Assembly: GCA_015059195.1 (NCBI GenBank)
Contig: SVAW01000001.1
Span: forward strand, 17,575 to 81,574
Length of the DNA: 64,000 bases
Source: Bacillota bacterium
GTDB lineage: Bacteria; Bacillota_I; Bacilli_A; RF39; UBA660
Reading direction: 5' to 3'
The translations under genes were made by a program, and so were the position numbers. Positions 29,103 to 38,946 of this stretch are shown one piece after another; within the stretch, counting starts at the first letter, position 1, and each line of letters begins with the position of its first letter. Below the pieces are notes generated by a model. It searched no databases, was not told where the DNA came from, and saw only the letters and a list, made by a program, of their open reading frames with translations.

Positions 29103-29386
29103 TGAATATAAAGCTCCAATTACTTACATTAATGGTTTCTTTTATTTATGGAATATTCTTTTCTTTTTTTCTTAGTTTAAATTATAAGTTTATTTATAGT
29201 GATAAAAAAATTTTTAAAATTATAATCAGTTTATTAATTGTTATAGTAAGCGTTTTACTATATTTTATAATTTTAAAAATGATAAATAATGGTATTTTTC
29301 ATATGTATGAAATATTTTTTATAATTTTAGGTTTTATTATCGAAAATTGGATTAGTGGTATTATTGCGAAAAAAACTCATAAATGA
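29102..29386 (+). CDS. yabQ: spore cortex biosynthesis protein YabQ-like
   Basis: Small membrane protein directly after yabP and before divIC; call mainly positional. Confidence 0.6.
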   Translation: MNIKLQLLTLMVSFIYGIFFSFFLSLNYKFIYSDKKIFKIIISLLIVIVSVLLYFIILKMINNGIFHMYEIFFIILGFIIENWISGIIAKKTHK

Positions 29387-29414
29387 TATAATTAAAAAAT
29401 AGGAGAGTGATTGT

Positions 29415-29828
29415 ATGGCTAAGAAAGTACCTAAAGCGTCTAAACGAAGATTAGTTGTATTTGGCCCAATTGCTCTAGGAGTAATTTTATATTTTTTATT
29501 TACTATAGGAATGTATGGATATAGACTAATTTCTCTATCAAGACAGGAAGTTAATTTAAAAGAAAAACTGATTGCGCTGCAAGCAGAAGAACAAGATTTG
29601 AAAATTGAAATTCAAAAATTAAAAGATCCTGATTATCTAGCAAGGTATGCTCGCGAAAATTATCTTTATTCTAAAGATGGTGAGTATATTATTAAGATAG
29701 AAAAACCAAAGGCAGAGGTAGATGATGAAGCTAATTATGATAAATATTATGAATACATTATCTATGGGGCAGGAATAATAATTACGTTAGTATTTATATA
29801 CATTATAATTAGAGCAAGAAAAAAATAA
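29415..29828 (+). CDS. septum formation initiator (DivIC/FtsB-like)
   Basis: TM plus coiled coil plus KLKDPDYLARYARENYLYSKDGE. Confidence 0.9.
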   Translation: MAKKVPKASKRRLVVFGPIALGVILYFLFTIGMYGYRLISLSRQEVNLKEKLIALQAEEQDLKIEIQKLKDPDYLARYARENYLYSKDGEYIIKIEKPKAEVDDEANYDKYYEYIIYGAGIIITLVFIYIIIRARKK

Positions 29829-30249
29829 TACTAATTTTGAGATTCCTTTTTCTTTATTGAACACCAATTCCAATTTAAACTAAATCCACAAAATTATGAT
29901 ATTTTTAATAATAAACAACTTAATAAAATATAAAAAAAGATGTATATATCTTAATAAAAATCAGTGTTCAAACCACATTATCTGATGAGTGGTTATATAA
30001 ACTGTCAGTGCGCAGGACATTTGTTGGGTAATTTGGATTTAATACTAATATAAATGAATCTGTTTCAACTTACCTAATTTAAATTTATATATAATGTTTG
30101 CTACATTATCGTCATAAGTATATAATACAAATTCTTTTGTCTCTAATTCTCATAAATTGCACCTTCTCATTTGTTGAATAAGGTGTATTTTGATGCCTAA
30201 AAATCGAGTTTTCTACAATGCGTCGGTTATTATTAAACTAATAATCTTA

Positions 30250-30278
30250 TTGCAAAAAAAAATATAGTTTGTTATACT
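30250..30278 (+). promoter_or_regulatory. sigma-A-like promoter
   Basis: TTGCAA (30250-30255), 17 bp, TATACT (30273-30278). Confidence 0.65.
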
Positions 30279-30299
30279 AAAAGTAGAGGAGGAAAATAA

Positions 30300-31142
30300 A
30301 TGATTGTTTTAAGTAATTTTAGTGCTGCGAGAGCAATTTTAGCAAAAGAATGTGCGGCATATTTAGGATTAACAGAAATACCCGCTACCTTATATGAGTT
30401 TGGAGTTAATGTTTCAGAACTTCCTCAAGACACTAATGGTGAAATTTCTGCTAGTATCAATGAAAGTAGTTTATTAAGTATGGGACTAGTTTATTCATAT
30501 AATGGAACTTTAACCTTTATTAATACGAATGGACACACAATGATAATGCCTGATTGTGAAATTATTAAAGAGGAATTAAGAAAATGCGGTTATTTAATAT
30601 GTGAGCGTGGAGAGTCTGTCCCTGAGAAAATAAATGCTGATGAATATTCTATTGAATTAGATGAATTTAGAAAAAAATATACTCTGTCCGCAGAATTAGC
30701 ACAAAAAGTATATAAACAAGAACGAGGAACTTCGCCAATAAGATATGACGAAAGTTTTGCTTATGATGTATTCTCAATGGATTATTATCGTGGGGGGATT
30801 TTGAGTTGTGATCAAACTGTAGAAATAGCTAAGCGTTTTGATTTAAAAAGTAGAACAACTAGAATAATCCTATCTTTCTACCATGGTATGCCAAGTTTAA
30901 CGCATCCAGGAGAAGGGGTTCGTACTTTAGAAGACTATCTTTTACACGGTATGGATCACGATGCTTTATCTGATAGGAAATATTATTCTGAAAATGGGTT
31001 GTTTAAAATTTTTTCCAAATTACAATTGGACTATCAACAAGCGCTAGAAAGAGCAAAAATGATGTCAACTTATCAAACGCAACATGGCTTAGATGCAACT
31101 GGGGATCTTACAGATGAAGTTGATAAGATCGTAAAACCTTAA
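30300..31142 (+). CDS. hypothetical protein
   Basis: 280-aa ORF with strong RBS (gaggagg) and promoter; no family recognised. Confidence 0.75.
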   Translation: MIVLSNFSAARAILAKECAAYLGLTEIPATLYEFGVNVSELPQDTNGEISASINESSLLSMGLVYSYNGTLTFINTNGHTMIMPDCEIIKEELRKCGYLICERGESVPEKINADEYSIELDEFRKKYTLSAELAQKVYKQERGTSPIRYDESFAYDVFSMDYYRGGILSCDQTVEIAKRFDLKSRTTRIILSFYHGMPSLTHPGEGVRTLEDYLLHGMDHDALSDRKYYSENGLFKIFSKLQLDYQQALERAKMMSTYQTQHGLDATGDLTDEVDKIVKP

Positions 31143-31181
31143 AATTATTCCGTTTATGGGATTATTTTCTAAATTTAAATA

Positions 31182-31217
31182 AAAAATAAGCTTATCAATG
31201 TTGATAAGCTTATTTTT
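31182..31217. terminator. bidirectional terminator
   Basis: AAAAATAAGCTTATCAA tg TTGATAAGCTTATTTTT, perfect inverted repeat. Confidence 0.9.
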
Positions 31218-31761
31218 ATAGTTTAAAATCATTAGTTATAGTATCTTCAGTATTCTTTCCATCATAATATGTTCTAAATTTATATCCAAATATTTTTGCA
31301 ATAATATTAGTTGGAAATGATCTTGCTAATTTATTGTAATCGGTAATAATATCGTTATAGTATTTTCTGAATGCTTCAATTTCTGCTTCAGATTCATGTA
31401 AAGCAACATCAATCTTAATAAAACTATTACATGTTTTTAATTCTTCGTGTTCTTCTTTATAAGTTTCAAATTCATTTATCGCGTCATATAGTTGTCTGTC
31501 TAGTTCGAAGTTAGTTAATTTACTGGAACGGAGTTTTTTAATTACTCCAAGTACATCGCCTTTAATTTTACAATTAGATTTAATTACACCGATAGATTTA
31601 TTTAATAAATCAAATCTTTTTCTAAGTGTAGCGTCGATATTAGCTTCAGATTCGTTAATTCTAATAATATAATCTTGAAAACGATTATAAGTACTAACAC
31701 ATCCGATTAGTAATAGACATACTGCTATAAATGATATTAGTGTAAACATAAAAATTGTCAT
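31216..31761 (-). CDS. LemA family protein
   Basis: N-terminal TM, coiled-coil body, ESEAEIEAFRKYYNDIITDYNKLARSFPTNIIAKIFGYK. Confidence 0.85.
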   Translation of the reverse strand: MTIFMFTLISFIAVCLLLIGCVSTYNRFQDYIIRINESEANIDATLRKRFDLLNKSIGVIKSNCKIKGDVLGVIKKLRSSKLTNFELDRQLYDAINEFETYKEEHEELKTCNSFIKIDVALHESEAEIEAFRKYYNDIITDYNKLARSFPTNIIAKIFGYKFRTYYDGKNTEDTITNDFKL

Positions 31762-31803
31762 ACTATCACCTATTTACAATTATAGCAAACGAAATTTTAA
31801 AAA

Positions 31804-32175
31804 TCAATTGTTTGGATAAAATTCTGGATTATAATTAATCTTTTCATCAAAAGAAATATAATCTACATAAATCATTAAAAGTAGTTGCCATTTTCCTGTT
31901 GCAGGATCACTTAGAATTATATGATCTCGTCCAGATTGTTCAATAATTCCATCGAATTCTAAATCTCTCCAAGCGTTGGAATCTGGAAAAGTCATATGGA
32001 CACGTACCTTTTTTCCTCTATTAAGTCTTAAAATATTTTCAATATAAGATTGTTCCATTGGAAGCTCAGTATCACCCATATAATTTTGCGCGTTTTGTTG
32101 ATTAGGTGTAGGCATATTTCCATTATATATTGGAGTGCCAGGAAAAGTCTGTTTGTTAAAATAACTATTGTTCAT
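31804..32175 (-). CDS. gerQ: spore coat protein GerQ
   Basis: LPMEQSYIENILRLNRGKKVRVHMTFPDSNAWRDLEFDGIIEQSGRDHIILSDPATGKWQLLLMIYVDYISF. Confidence 0.93.
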   Translation of the reverse strand: MNNSYFNKQTFPGTPIYNGNMPTPNQQNAQNYMGDTELPMEQSYIENILRLNRGKKVRVHMTFPDSNAWRDLEFDGIIEQSGRDHIILSDPATGKWQLLLMIYVDYISFDEKINYNPEFYPNN

Positions 32176-32269
32176 AAAATCATCCTTTCTATAAAAATAT
32201 ATTATATTTGTATATGTTTATGACTTTTCAACAGCAATAATTAATGTTAAAATAAAATTAGGTGATAAG

Positions 32270-32833
32270 ATGAAAATAAATATAGGAGTTTCAAATCGTC
32301 ATGTACACTTGTGTAATGAAGATTTTAAAAAAATATTTAATAATAAAGATTTAGAGATAGTAAGATATTTAACACAGCCTGGAGAGTTTGCTTCTAATCT
32401 TAAAGTTACATTAAAAACAGATAAGGGTGTTATCGAAAATGTTAGAGTTCTAGGACCTATCAGAAAATATACACAAGTAGAAATTTCGAAAACAGATGCA
32501 TATAAACTTGGGTTAAATCCGCCAGTTAGAGATTCTGGAGATATAGAAAATAGTGAAGATATTATCATTGTTGGAGATAATGCGGTTCGTGTTTCTTCTT
32601 GTTGTATTATTGCTTCAAGACATATTCATGCGACACCAGCAGATCTTTTAAGATATAATTTGGATCCTAATAAAAAGTATAGTGTTAGAGTGTTTGGTGA
32701 AAAGGGTGGAGTATTAGATAACGTATCTGTTAAAGTTAATGACAATTATGCTTTTGAAATGCACGTAGATACAGATGATGCTAATGCACACTTGTTAGAA
32801 AATGGAGTAGAGGGATTAATCATAAATGAATAA
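32270..32833 (+). CDS. pduL: phosphate propanoyl/acetyltransferase PduL, no N-terminal targeting extension
   Basis: GVSNRHVHLC, TQPGEFASNLKVTL, SCCIIASRHIHATPADL. Confidence 0.95.
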   Translation: MKINIGVSNRHVHLCNEDFKKIFNNKDLEIVRYLTQPGEFASNLKVTLKTDKGVIENVRVLGPIRKYTQVEISKTDAYKLGLNPPVRDSGDIENSEDIIIVGDNAVRVSSCCIIASRHIHATPADLLRYNLDPNKKYSVRVFGEKGGVLDNVSVKVNDNYAFEMHVDTDDANAHLLENGVEGLIINE

Positions 32834-33044
32834 ATTAGGAGTCTGTGATAAATGCAAAGCTGTTGATTATAAGAGTATAATTGATAGAGTTAAAAAGTTA
32901 GACCCAAGTATAGAAATTAATATTGGATGTCAAAATATATGTGGGATTGGTCGAACTAAACCATTTGTAATATTAAATCATAAGCCAGTTATTGGAAATA
33001 ATGAAGAAGATTTATTAAAGAAGATATCTATGTTATTAAAATAA
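32826..33044 (+). CDS. DUF1450/YuzB-like small Cys-rich protein
   Basis: 72 aa with CDKC...GCQNICGIG pattern; overlaps pduL. Confidence 0.55.
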   Translation: MNKLGVCDKCKAVDYKSIIDRVKKLDPSIEINIGCQNICGIGRTKPFVILNHKPVIGNNEEDLLKKISMLLK

Positions 33045-33048
33045 GCAG

Positions 33049-33078
33049 GAAGTACAAAATTAATTTGTGCTTCTTTTT
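33049..33078 (+). terminator. rho-independent terminator
   Basis: GAAGTACAAAAT ... ATTTGTGCTTCTTTTT. Confidence 0.75.
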
Positions 33079-33119
33079 ATAAAAATTTAATTAATTAGTA
33101 TTGAATTAGATATAACTAG

Positions 33120-35090
33120 TTAGTCTTCTTCCTTTATAGTAGGAATGATATCGTCTAAAGGAGAATCGGACATGGTTGGCTCTGTTCCTTTTATATAGTA
33201 AATAATTTTTTTGTTTTTAGAACTATTTGTTGCGAGTTTTCCTGATATTGGATCTACTAATACTCCCACCACATTATTAGGAGTTTTATACCATTTATCT
33301 TCTTTCCCTTCTAGACAACCCTCAATGGTTTCTAACCAGATGTTTCTAGAAATTGAAATATCATCACTTGGGGTTTCACTATTATCATCATACCCAGTCC
33401 ATACTCCAACTATCAAGTCTTTATTATAACCAAAGATTAATCTGTCACTTATTGTTGTTCCAGTTTTAATCGCATATTTTTTGGTCATTTTAGATGCATA
33501 GTTAAGCATCGTTGGGTAGTTATAGTCTATTAAATCAGCTGAGTAGGTATTAGCTAGCATTTCATTTAAAACATATACTATATTTTTATTTAGAATGTTT
33601 TCTTTTATTTCATCGGCTTGATATAAAATATTTCCGTCTTTATCTTCGACTTTGCTAATAAGATGTGGTTCAACTTTATAACCTTCATTAGCAAATGCGG
33701 CATATCCTTGCGTCATTTCAATTAAGTTTATTTCCATAGAACCTAGGGCTAAAGATGGAATTGGAGAAAGGGTATTATCAATTCCAACCCGTTTTGCCGT
33801 GTCTACTAATGTTTCTTCACCTAAAAACAAATGGGTTTTAACTGCATATATATTATCTGAATAGGCTAAAGCAGCAGTCATGGTGATTGGTTTATCGGCA
33901 TATAAATCACCGTAGTTACTAGGACTATAGGTTTTATTTTCTGAAAAAGTAAAAATAGTTTTTTCACTAGTAAATGTTGTTGTTGGGGTAAACCCATTTT
34001 CTAAAGCTGCGTAATAAAGTAGAGGCTTCATGGTAGAACCAACTTGTCTATTTGATTTTGTAGCTCTATTATATTGACTTGTGTTATAATCTCTACCACC
34101 AGATAAGGCAATAATTTGCCCATTATTAGGATTCATTACGACGCTTGCTACTTGTATTTTTCTATTTTCTGCTGTATTTTTTTTAATGCTTGCATCTAGT
34201 ACGCTTTGGGCTTTTATGTCTAAATAAGTATAAATTTTTAATCCGCCAGTTTCTAAAAATGAGGTTGGTATAGTTTTGATACTTTTAAGTTCATCTAAAA
34301 CAGCGTCTTGGTAATACATTATAGAAGATACGTTATTGGATATTGTTCCGCCTATATATGTAAGAGTAGTATTATAGGCGTTATCGGCTTCTTTCTCGGT
34401 AATATATCCATTTTTTACCATTGCGTTTAGTATAATCTTTTGTCTTTTTTTAGCTGCATCAGCGTCCACTAATGGAGAGTAATGGGAAGGGCTTTTTGGA
34501 ATTCCTGCTAACATGCTAGCTTCAGCTAGATTTAAATCTTTTGCGCTTTTATTAAAATAATATTTGCTGGCATCTTCTATCCCAAATATTCCGCCATAGT
34601 TAATTGTATTCAAATACCCTTCTAAAATATCGTTTTTGCTGTAATGGGTTTCAATTCGTAGGGTTAACCAAGCTTCCTCTATTTTTCTACTCCAAGTTTT
34701 ATCAAATGTTAAAAATAAGTTTTTGGCGTATTGCTGAGAGATGGTGGATGCTCCTTGCAATGTTTTTCCATTAATTATATTTACATATAATGCTTTTAGT
34801 ATTCTTAAAAAATCAAATCCTTGATGGTTATAGAAATTTTTATCTTCTATGGAAATCGTTGCATTTTTTAGATGCTCGGAAATATTTTCTAAAGTTACCC
34901 AAGATTCATCAGAATTGTTGTAGCTATTACCGCTTATATCATAAAAGACATATTTATTTGCTTCCTTAATTTCTAGTTTTGGTGTTAGTCTAGCAATTAA
35001 ATAAAGTCCACCATATAAAAATGCTAAAAATAAGATTACTACGATTAAAACTTTAAAATATTTTTTTAATTTTTTCATAGTATCACACAT
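33120..35090 (-). CDS. class A penicillin-binding protein (transglycosylase/transpeptidase)
   Basis: SIEDKNFYNHQGFD, GASTISQQYAKNLFL, STMKPLLYYAAL, AIKTGTT; start may be internal ATG at 35078. Confidence 0.95.
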   Translation of the reverse strand: MCDTMKKLKKYFKVLIVVILFLAFLYGGLYLIARLTPKLEIKEANKYVFYDISGNSYNNSDESWVTLENISEHLKNATISIEDKNFYNHQGFDFLRILKALYVNIINGKTLQGASTISQQYAKNLFLTFDKTWSRKIEEAWLTLRIETHYSKNDILEGYLNTINYGGIFGIEDASKYYFNKSAKDLNLAEASMLAGIPKSPSHYSPLVDADAAKKRQKIILNAMVKNGYITEKEADNAYNTTLTYIGGTISNNVSSIMYYQDAVLDELKSIKTIPTSFLETGGLKIYTYLDIKAQSVLDASIKKNTAENRKIQVASVVMNPNNGQIIALSGGRDYNTSQYNRATKSNRQVGSTMKPLLYYAALENGFTPTTTFTSEKTIFTFSENKTYSPSNYGDLYADKPITMTAALAYSDNIYAVKTHLFLGEETLVDTAKRVGIDNTLSPIPSLALGSMEINLIEMTQGYAAFANEGYKVEPHLISKVEDKDGNILYQADEIKENILNKNIVYVLNEMLANTYSADLIDYNYPTMLNYASKMTKKYAIKTGTTISDRLIFGYNKDLIVGVWTGYDDNSETPSDDISISRNIWLETIEGCLEGKEDKWYKTPNNVVGVLVDPISGKLATNSSKNKKIIYYIKGTEPTMSDSPLDDIIPTIKEED

Positions 35091-35199
35091 CCTAAAGTTA
35101 TTATTAATAAAAACTACTAAAATATTAGTAATTTGTTAAAAAAACTATAATTTTAAATAAATGTGTGCTATAATTACAATCAAAAAAGGAGTTATATCT

Positions 35200-35577
35200 G
35201 TGTCAAAAATTAAATGTATAGTAAATTTAAAAGAAAATAATGATGTGGTGTTTAGTAATGAAGTATTTTATGGCGTAAAAGGTGGCAATAAAATAAGTTA
35301 TCAAGAAAACGGAATAATGGTAACTATTTTGATTTATGATAATAAAATAATCATGAAACGCATTCAAGAGAATTTTGAAATATTATTAGATTTTGAAAAA
35401 GGTAAATCAAGTGTCGGGAAATATTTTATTAATAATGATAATTTATGGTTGCCTTTACATACATTTACTGATACAATCTTAGTTGATGATTCTTATATAA
35501 GAATTGATTATCAATTAAGTCTAGATAATGAACCCACCAAGTTTTTATTTGAAATTCAATATGAGGTGATAGAATGA
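35200..35577 (+). CDS. DUF1934 family beta-barrel protein
   Basis: Small protein upstream of argS; GTG 35200 likely start because TATAAT lies inside the longer ORF. Confidence 0.7.
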   Translation: MSKIKCIVNLKENNDVVFSNEVFYGVKGGNKISYQENGIMVTILIYDNKIIMKRIQENFEILLDFEKGKSSVGKYFINNDNLWLPLHTFTDTILVDDSYIRIDYQLSLDNEPTKFLFEIQYEVIE

Positions 35578-37259
35578 ACATAAAAGAAGAAATAAAAAAT
35601 TTAGTCTATCAAGTGTTAGAGGGTTATGTTGAAAAAGAAAACATTGTAATTGAAAATCCTAAAGATAGAAAAATGGGCGATTATGCCTTACCTTGTTTTA
35701 CTTATGCGAAAGCCATGCATAAATCACCACTGGCAATAGCTGAGGATATTAAGAATGTTTTAAATTCAGAACTTTTTGAAAAAGTGGAAGTAGTAAATGG
35801 CTATGTAAATGTTTTTATTAACAAAAAGTTATTAACTAAGGAAGTAATTAATCAAATTATTGACCACAATAGTAACTTTGGTAATAGTAATATTGGTGAA
35901 GGAAAAACAATTGTCATTGATTATTCATCTCCTAATATTGCTAAACCTTTTGGAGTAGGACATTTAAGAAGTACTGTAATTGGTAATGCTTTAAGAAATA
36001 TCTGTGAGAAAAATGGCTATAAAGTAATTAGTATTAATTATTTAGGAGATTGGGGAACACAGTTCGGGAAACTAGTTTATGCTTATAAAAAATGGGGCAA
36101 TGAAGAAGCAGTTCGCAAGAATCCTATTGATGAGTTAAAAAGATTATATGTTAAATTTCATGAAGAAGCTGAAAATGATCCGAGTCTAGATGATGAAGGA
36201 AGAAAAGCCTTTAAAATGTTAGAAGATAAAGATCCGGAATCACTTAGAATTTGGAAATGGTTTAGTGAAGAATCTATTAAGGAATTTAATAAGACATATG
36301 ATTTATTAGGTATTAACAATTTTGATTCTTGGCAAGGAGAGTCTTTCTATAATGATAAAATGGATAGAGTTGTAGAAGAATTAGAAAATAAAAATCTTCT
36401 TGAAGAAAGCGAAGGAGCCATGATTGTTAAATTAGATGGTGATATTTCGCCAGCTTTAATTAAAAGAAGTGACGGAGCCACTCTATATATCACGCGTGAT
36501 TTAGCCGCAGCAATTTATAGAAAAGAAAATTATCAATTTGATGAGGCTTTATATGTAGTTGGTAATGAACAAACACTTCATTTTAATCAGCTAAAGCAAG
36601 TTCTAACTAAACTTGATTATGATTGGAGTAAGGACGTTCATCACATTCCATTTGGAATGATTTTACAAAACGGTAAAAAGATGTCTACACGTCAAGGTAA
36701 GAGTGTTAAACTGCATGATGTGTTGGTAGAGGCTATTAGTCTTGCTAATAAATATATTGATGAGAGAAATAGTAGTATTCCTGATAAAGAAAATATTAGT
36801 CATAAAATAGGTGTGGGAGCTGTAATATTTAATGATTTAAAAAATTATAGAACCAATGACATAGAATTCAATTTAGAAGATATACTAAAGTTTGAGGGAG
36901 AAACTGGCCCTTATATCCAATATACATACGCTAGAATTATTTCTTTATTAAATAATAGAAATAATCAGGCTGTAAATTTTGATAATGTAAATATTAATGA
37001 GTATCAGTGGTATTTAATTTTCAAATTATATCAATTTAAGGATACAGTTATTGCTTCAAAGGTTAATTATGATCCATCTTTGATTGCTAAATATTTAATT
37101 GATATAGCGCAAGATTTTAATAAATGGTATGCTAGCGAAAAGTTTATAGATGAAGCTAAAGAAGAAACTGAAGCACGTCTTTTAGTAGCGTATGCAACAT
37201 CTATTATTTTAAAAGAAGGAATGCGCCTTCTGGGAATAGAAGCACTTAACAAAATGTAG
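35574..37259 (+). CDS. argS: arginyl-tRNA synthetase
   Basis: SSPNIAKPFGVGHLRSTVIGNAL, GDWGTQFGKL, MSTRQGKSVKL. Confidence 0.98.
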   Translation: MNIKEEIKNLVYQVLEGYVEKENIVIENPKDRKMGDYALPCFTYAKAMHKSPLAIAEDIKNVLNSELFEKVEVVNGYVNVFINKKLLTKEVINQIIDHNSNFGNSNIGEGKTIVIDYSSPNIAKPFGVGHLRSTVIGNALRNICEKNGYKVISINYLGDWGTQFGKLVYAYKKWGNEEAVRKNPIDELKRLYVKFHEEAENDPSLDDEGRKAFKMLEDKDPESLRIWKWFSEESIKEFNKTYDLLGINNFDSWQGESFYNDKMDRVVEELENKNLLEESEGAMIVKLDGDISPALIKRSDGATLYITRDLAAAIYRKENYQFDEALYVVGNEQTLHFNQLKQVLTKLDYDWSKDVHHIPFGMILQNGKKMSTRQGKSVKLHDVLVEAISLANKYIDERNSSIPDKENISHKIGVGAVIFNDLKNYRTNDIEFNLEDILKFEGETGPYIQYTYARIISLLNNRNNQAVNFDNVNINEYQWYLIFKLYQFKDTVIASKVNYDPSLIAKYLIDIAQDFNKWYASEKFIDEAKEETEARLLVAYATSIILKEGMRLLGIEALNKM

Positions 37260-37268
37260 GAGGTCATT

Positions 37269-37715
37269 ATGAAATTAAAAAATATGAAATTAGAGGAATT
37301 AGAATTACTATCTTATTCTGATTTAACTTATAGAATTTTGAAAGAAGAAAAAAGTACTATGAATACACCTGCAATTTTTAATATTATTTGTGATTTGTTG
37401 GGATATTCAGAAGATGATTTTGCTTCTAAAATAGGAGATTATTATACAGCTTTAAATAACGACAAAAGATTTGTTATGTTAGATAGTGGAGAATGGGATA
37501 TTAGAGATAATCACGCTATCGATATTTCTTTAGAAGAGGATGATGAGGAAGAACTAGCTTCTGAAGAAGAGGAATTAGAGGAAGAATTAGAAGACGAAGA
37601 TGAGATGGAAGAAGATAATATCGATATGGCCATGGATGATGATTTAGATGATGAGGACGATGACCTAGATGATTTAGCTGTTTTAGATGAAGAAGAATTA
37701 GAAGATAATGAATAA
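37269..37715 (+). CDS. rpoE: DNA-directed RNA polymerase delta subunit
   Basis: HARE-HTH-like N-terminus, strongly acidic C-terminal tail. Confidence 0.9.
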   Translation: MKLKNMKLEELELLSYSDLTYRILKEEKSTMNTPAIFNIICDLLGYSEDDFASKIGDYYTALNNDKRFVMLDSGEWDIRDNHAIDISLEEDDEEELASEEEELEEELEDEDEMEEDNIDMAMDDDLDDEDDDLDDLAVLDEEELEDNE

Positions 37716-37739
37716 TAGTGGCGCGTCCACTATTTTTTA
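37713..37739 (+). terminator. rpoE terminator
   Basis: AATAGTGG cgcgt CCACTATTTTTTATT. Confidence 0.85.
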
Positions 37740-37759
37740 TTAGTATTATTCTAAATAAA

Positions 37760-37788
37760 TTGCGAAAAAAATATATTTATAGTATAAT
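37760..37788 (+). promoter_or_regulatory. sigma-A promoter for prfA
   Basis: TTGCGA, 17 bp, TATAAT. Confidence 0.7.
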
Positions 37789-37814
37789 TTTGATTAGTCG
37801 AAAGGAAGATTTTT

Positions 37815-38870
37815 GTGATAGACAGATTAGAAGCGATAGAAGCTAGATATAATGAATTAACTAATTTATTAACACAACCAGAAATTATTTCTGATATTAA
37901 AAAAACTTTGGAATTAACAAAAGAACAAGCTTCTTTAAGAGAAGGGTATGAAGTTTATAATAAATATAAAACTTTAATTGACGATATAGAGGCTGCTAAA
38001 GAGATGAGTAAAGATCCAGAAATGGTTGAATTTGCTCGTGAGGAATTAGAAAATTTAAACTTAGAAAAAGAAAAAATCGAAAAGGAAATAGAAATAATTC
38101 TTCTTCCCAAGGACCCTAATGATGGTAAGAATGTTATCGTTGAAATTAGAGGTGCAGCAGGTGGGGATGAAGCTAATATCTTTGCTGGTGATTTATATCG
38201 TATGTATACTAGATATGCAGAAAAACAAGGCTGGAAGTCTGAGGTGTTAGATAGTGAAGATTGTGCGGCTGGCGGATTTTCTCAAATTGAATTCATGATT
38301 AAAGGAGATAATGTTTATTCAAAATTAAAATATGAATCTGGTGCACACCGCGTACAAAGAGTTCCAGTAACTGAAGCCAATGGTAGAATTCAAACTTCAA
38401 CCGCAACAGTTTTAGTAATGCCGGAAGCAGAGGAGTTAGATTTTGAATTAGATATGTCAGAGGTTAGAATAGATATTACTCGTTCATCTGGATGCGGAGG
38501 GCAAGGGGTAAACACAACTGATTCAGCAGTTCGATTAACTCATATACCAACCGGTGTTATTGTTTATTCGCAAACAGAAAGAAGTCAAATTAAAAACAAG
38601 GAAAAAGCTATTCAAATTTTAAAAACTAGATTATATGATTTAAAACTGCGTGAAAAAGAGGAAGCAGAAGGTGCAGAGCGTAGAAGTAAAATTGGCAGTG
38701 GCGATAGATCAGAAAAAATTAGAACATATAATTATCCGCAAAATCGTGTAACAGATCACCGTATTGGTTTCACTACTAAGCAATTAGACCGTGTTATGGA
38801 TGGAGCTTTAGATGAAGTTGTTGAGGCTCTTATTACTGAAGATCAAAATAGAAAACTTAAAGGTGAATAA
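37815..38870 (+). CDS. prfA: peptide chain release factor 1
   Basis: VEIRGAAGGDEANIFAGDLYRMY, SGCGGQGVNTTDSAVRLTHIPTG; GTG start. Confidence 0.98.
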   Translation: MIDRLEAIEARYNELTNLLTQPEIISDIKKTLELTKEQASLREGYEVYNKYKTLIDDIEAAKEMSKDPEMVEFAREELENLNLEKEKIEKEIEIILLPKDPNDGKNVIVEIRGAAGGDEANIFAGDLYRMYTRYAEKQGWKSEVLDSEDCAAGGFSQIEFMIKGDNVYSKLKYESGAHRVQRVPVTEANGRIQTSTATVLVMPEAEELDFELDMSEVRIDITRSSGCGGQGVNTTDSAVRLTHIPTGVIVYSQTERSQIKNKEKAIQILKTRLYDLKLREKEEAEGAERRSKIGSGDRSEKIRTYNYPQNRVTDHRIGFTTKQLDRVMDGALDEVVEALITEDQNRKLKGE

Positions 38871-38905
38871 TTTTAAAAAGTTTCTTAATATTTGATAATG
38901 TACTT

Positions 38906-38946
38906 AATTCACCTAATTCAAGCAGAGTTAGGTGAATTTATTTTTT
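38906..38946 (+). terminator. hairpin downstream of prfA
   Basis: AATTCACCTAA ... TTAGGTGAATT then T-rich. Confidence 0.75.

Noticed and set aside
29971-30010. CTGATGAG core resembling a hammerhead ribozyme
   Set aside because: No matching GAAA core segment at the required position and no stem I/III pairing; isolated motif in AT-rich DNA.
37540-37715. GAA/GAT-rich low-complexity tract as a repeat element
   Set aside because: It is the acidic C-terminal tail of the RNA polymerase delta subunit.
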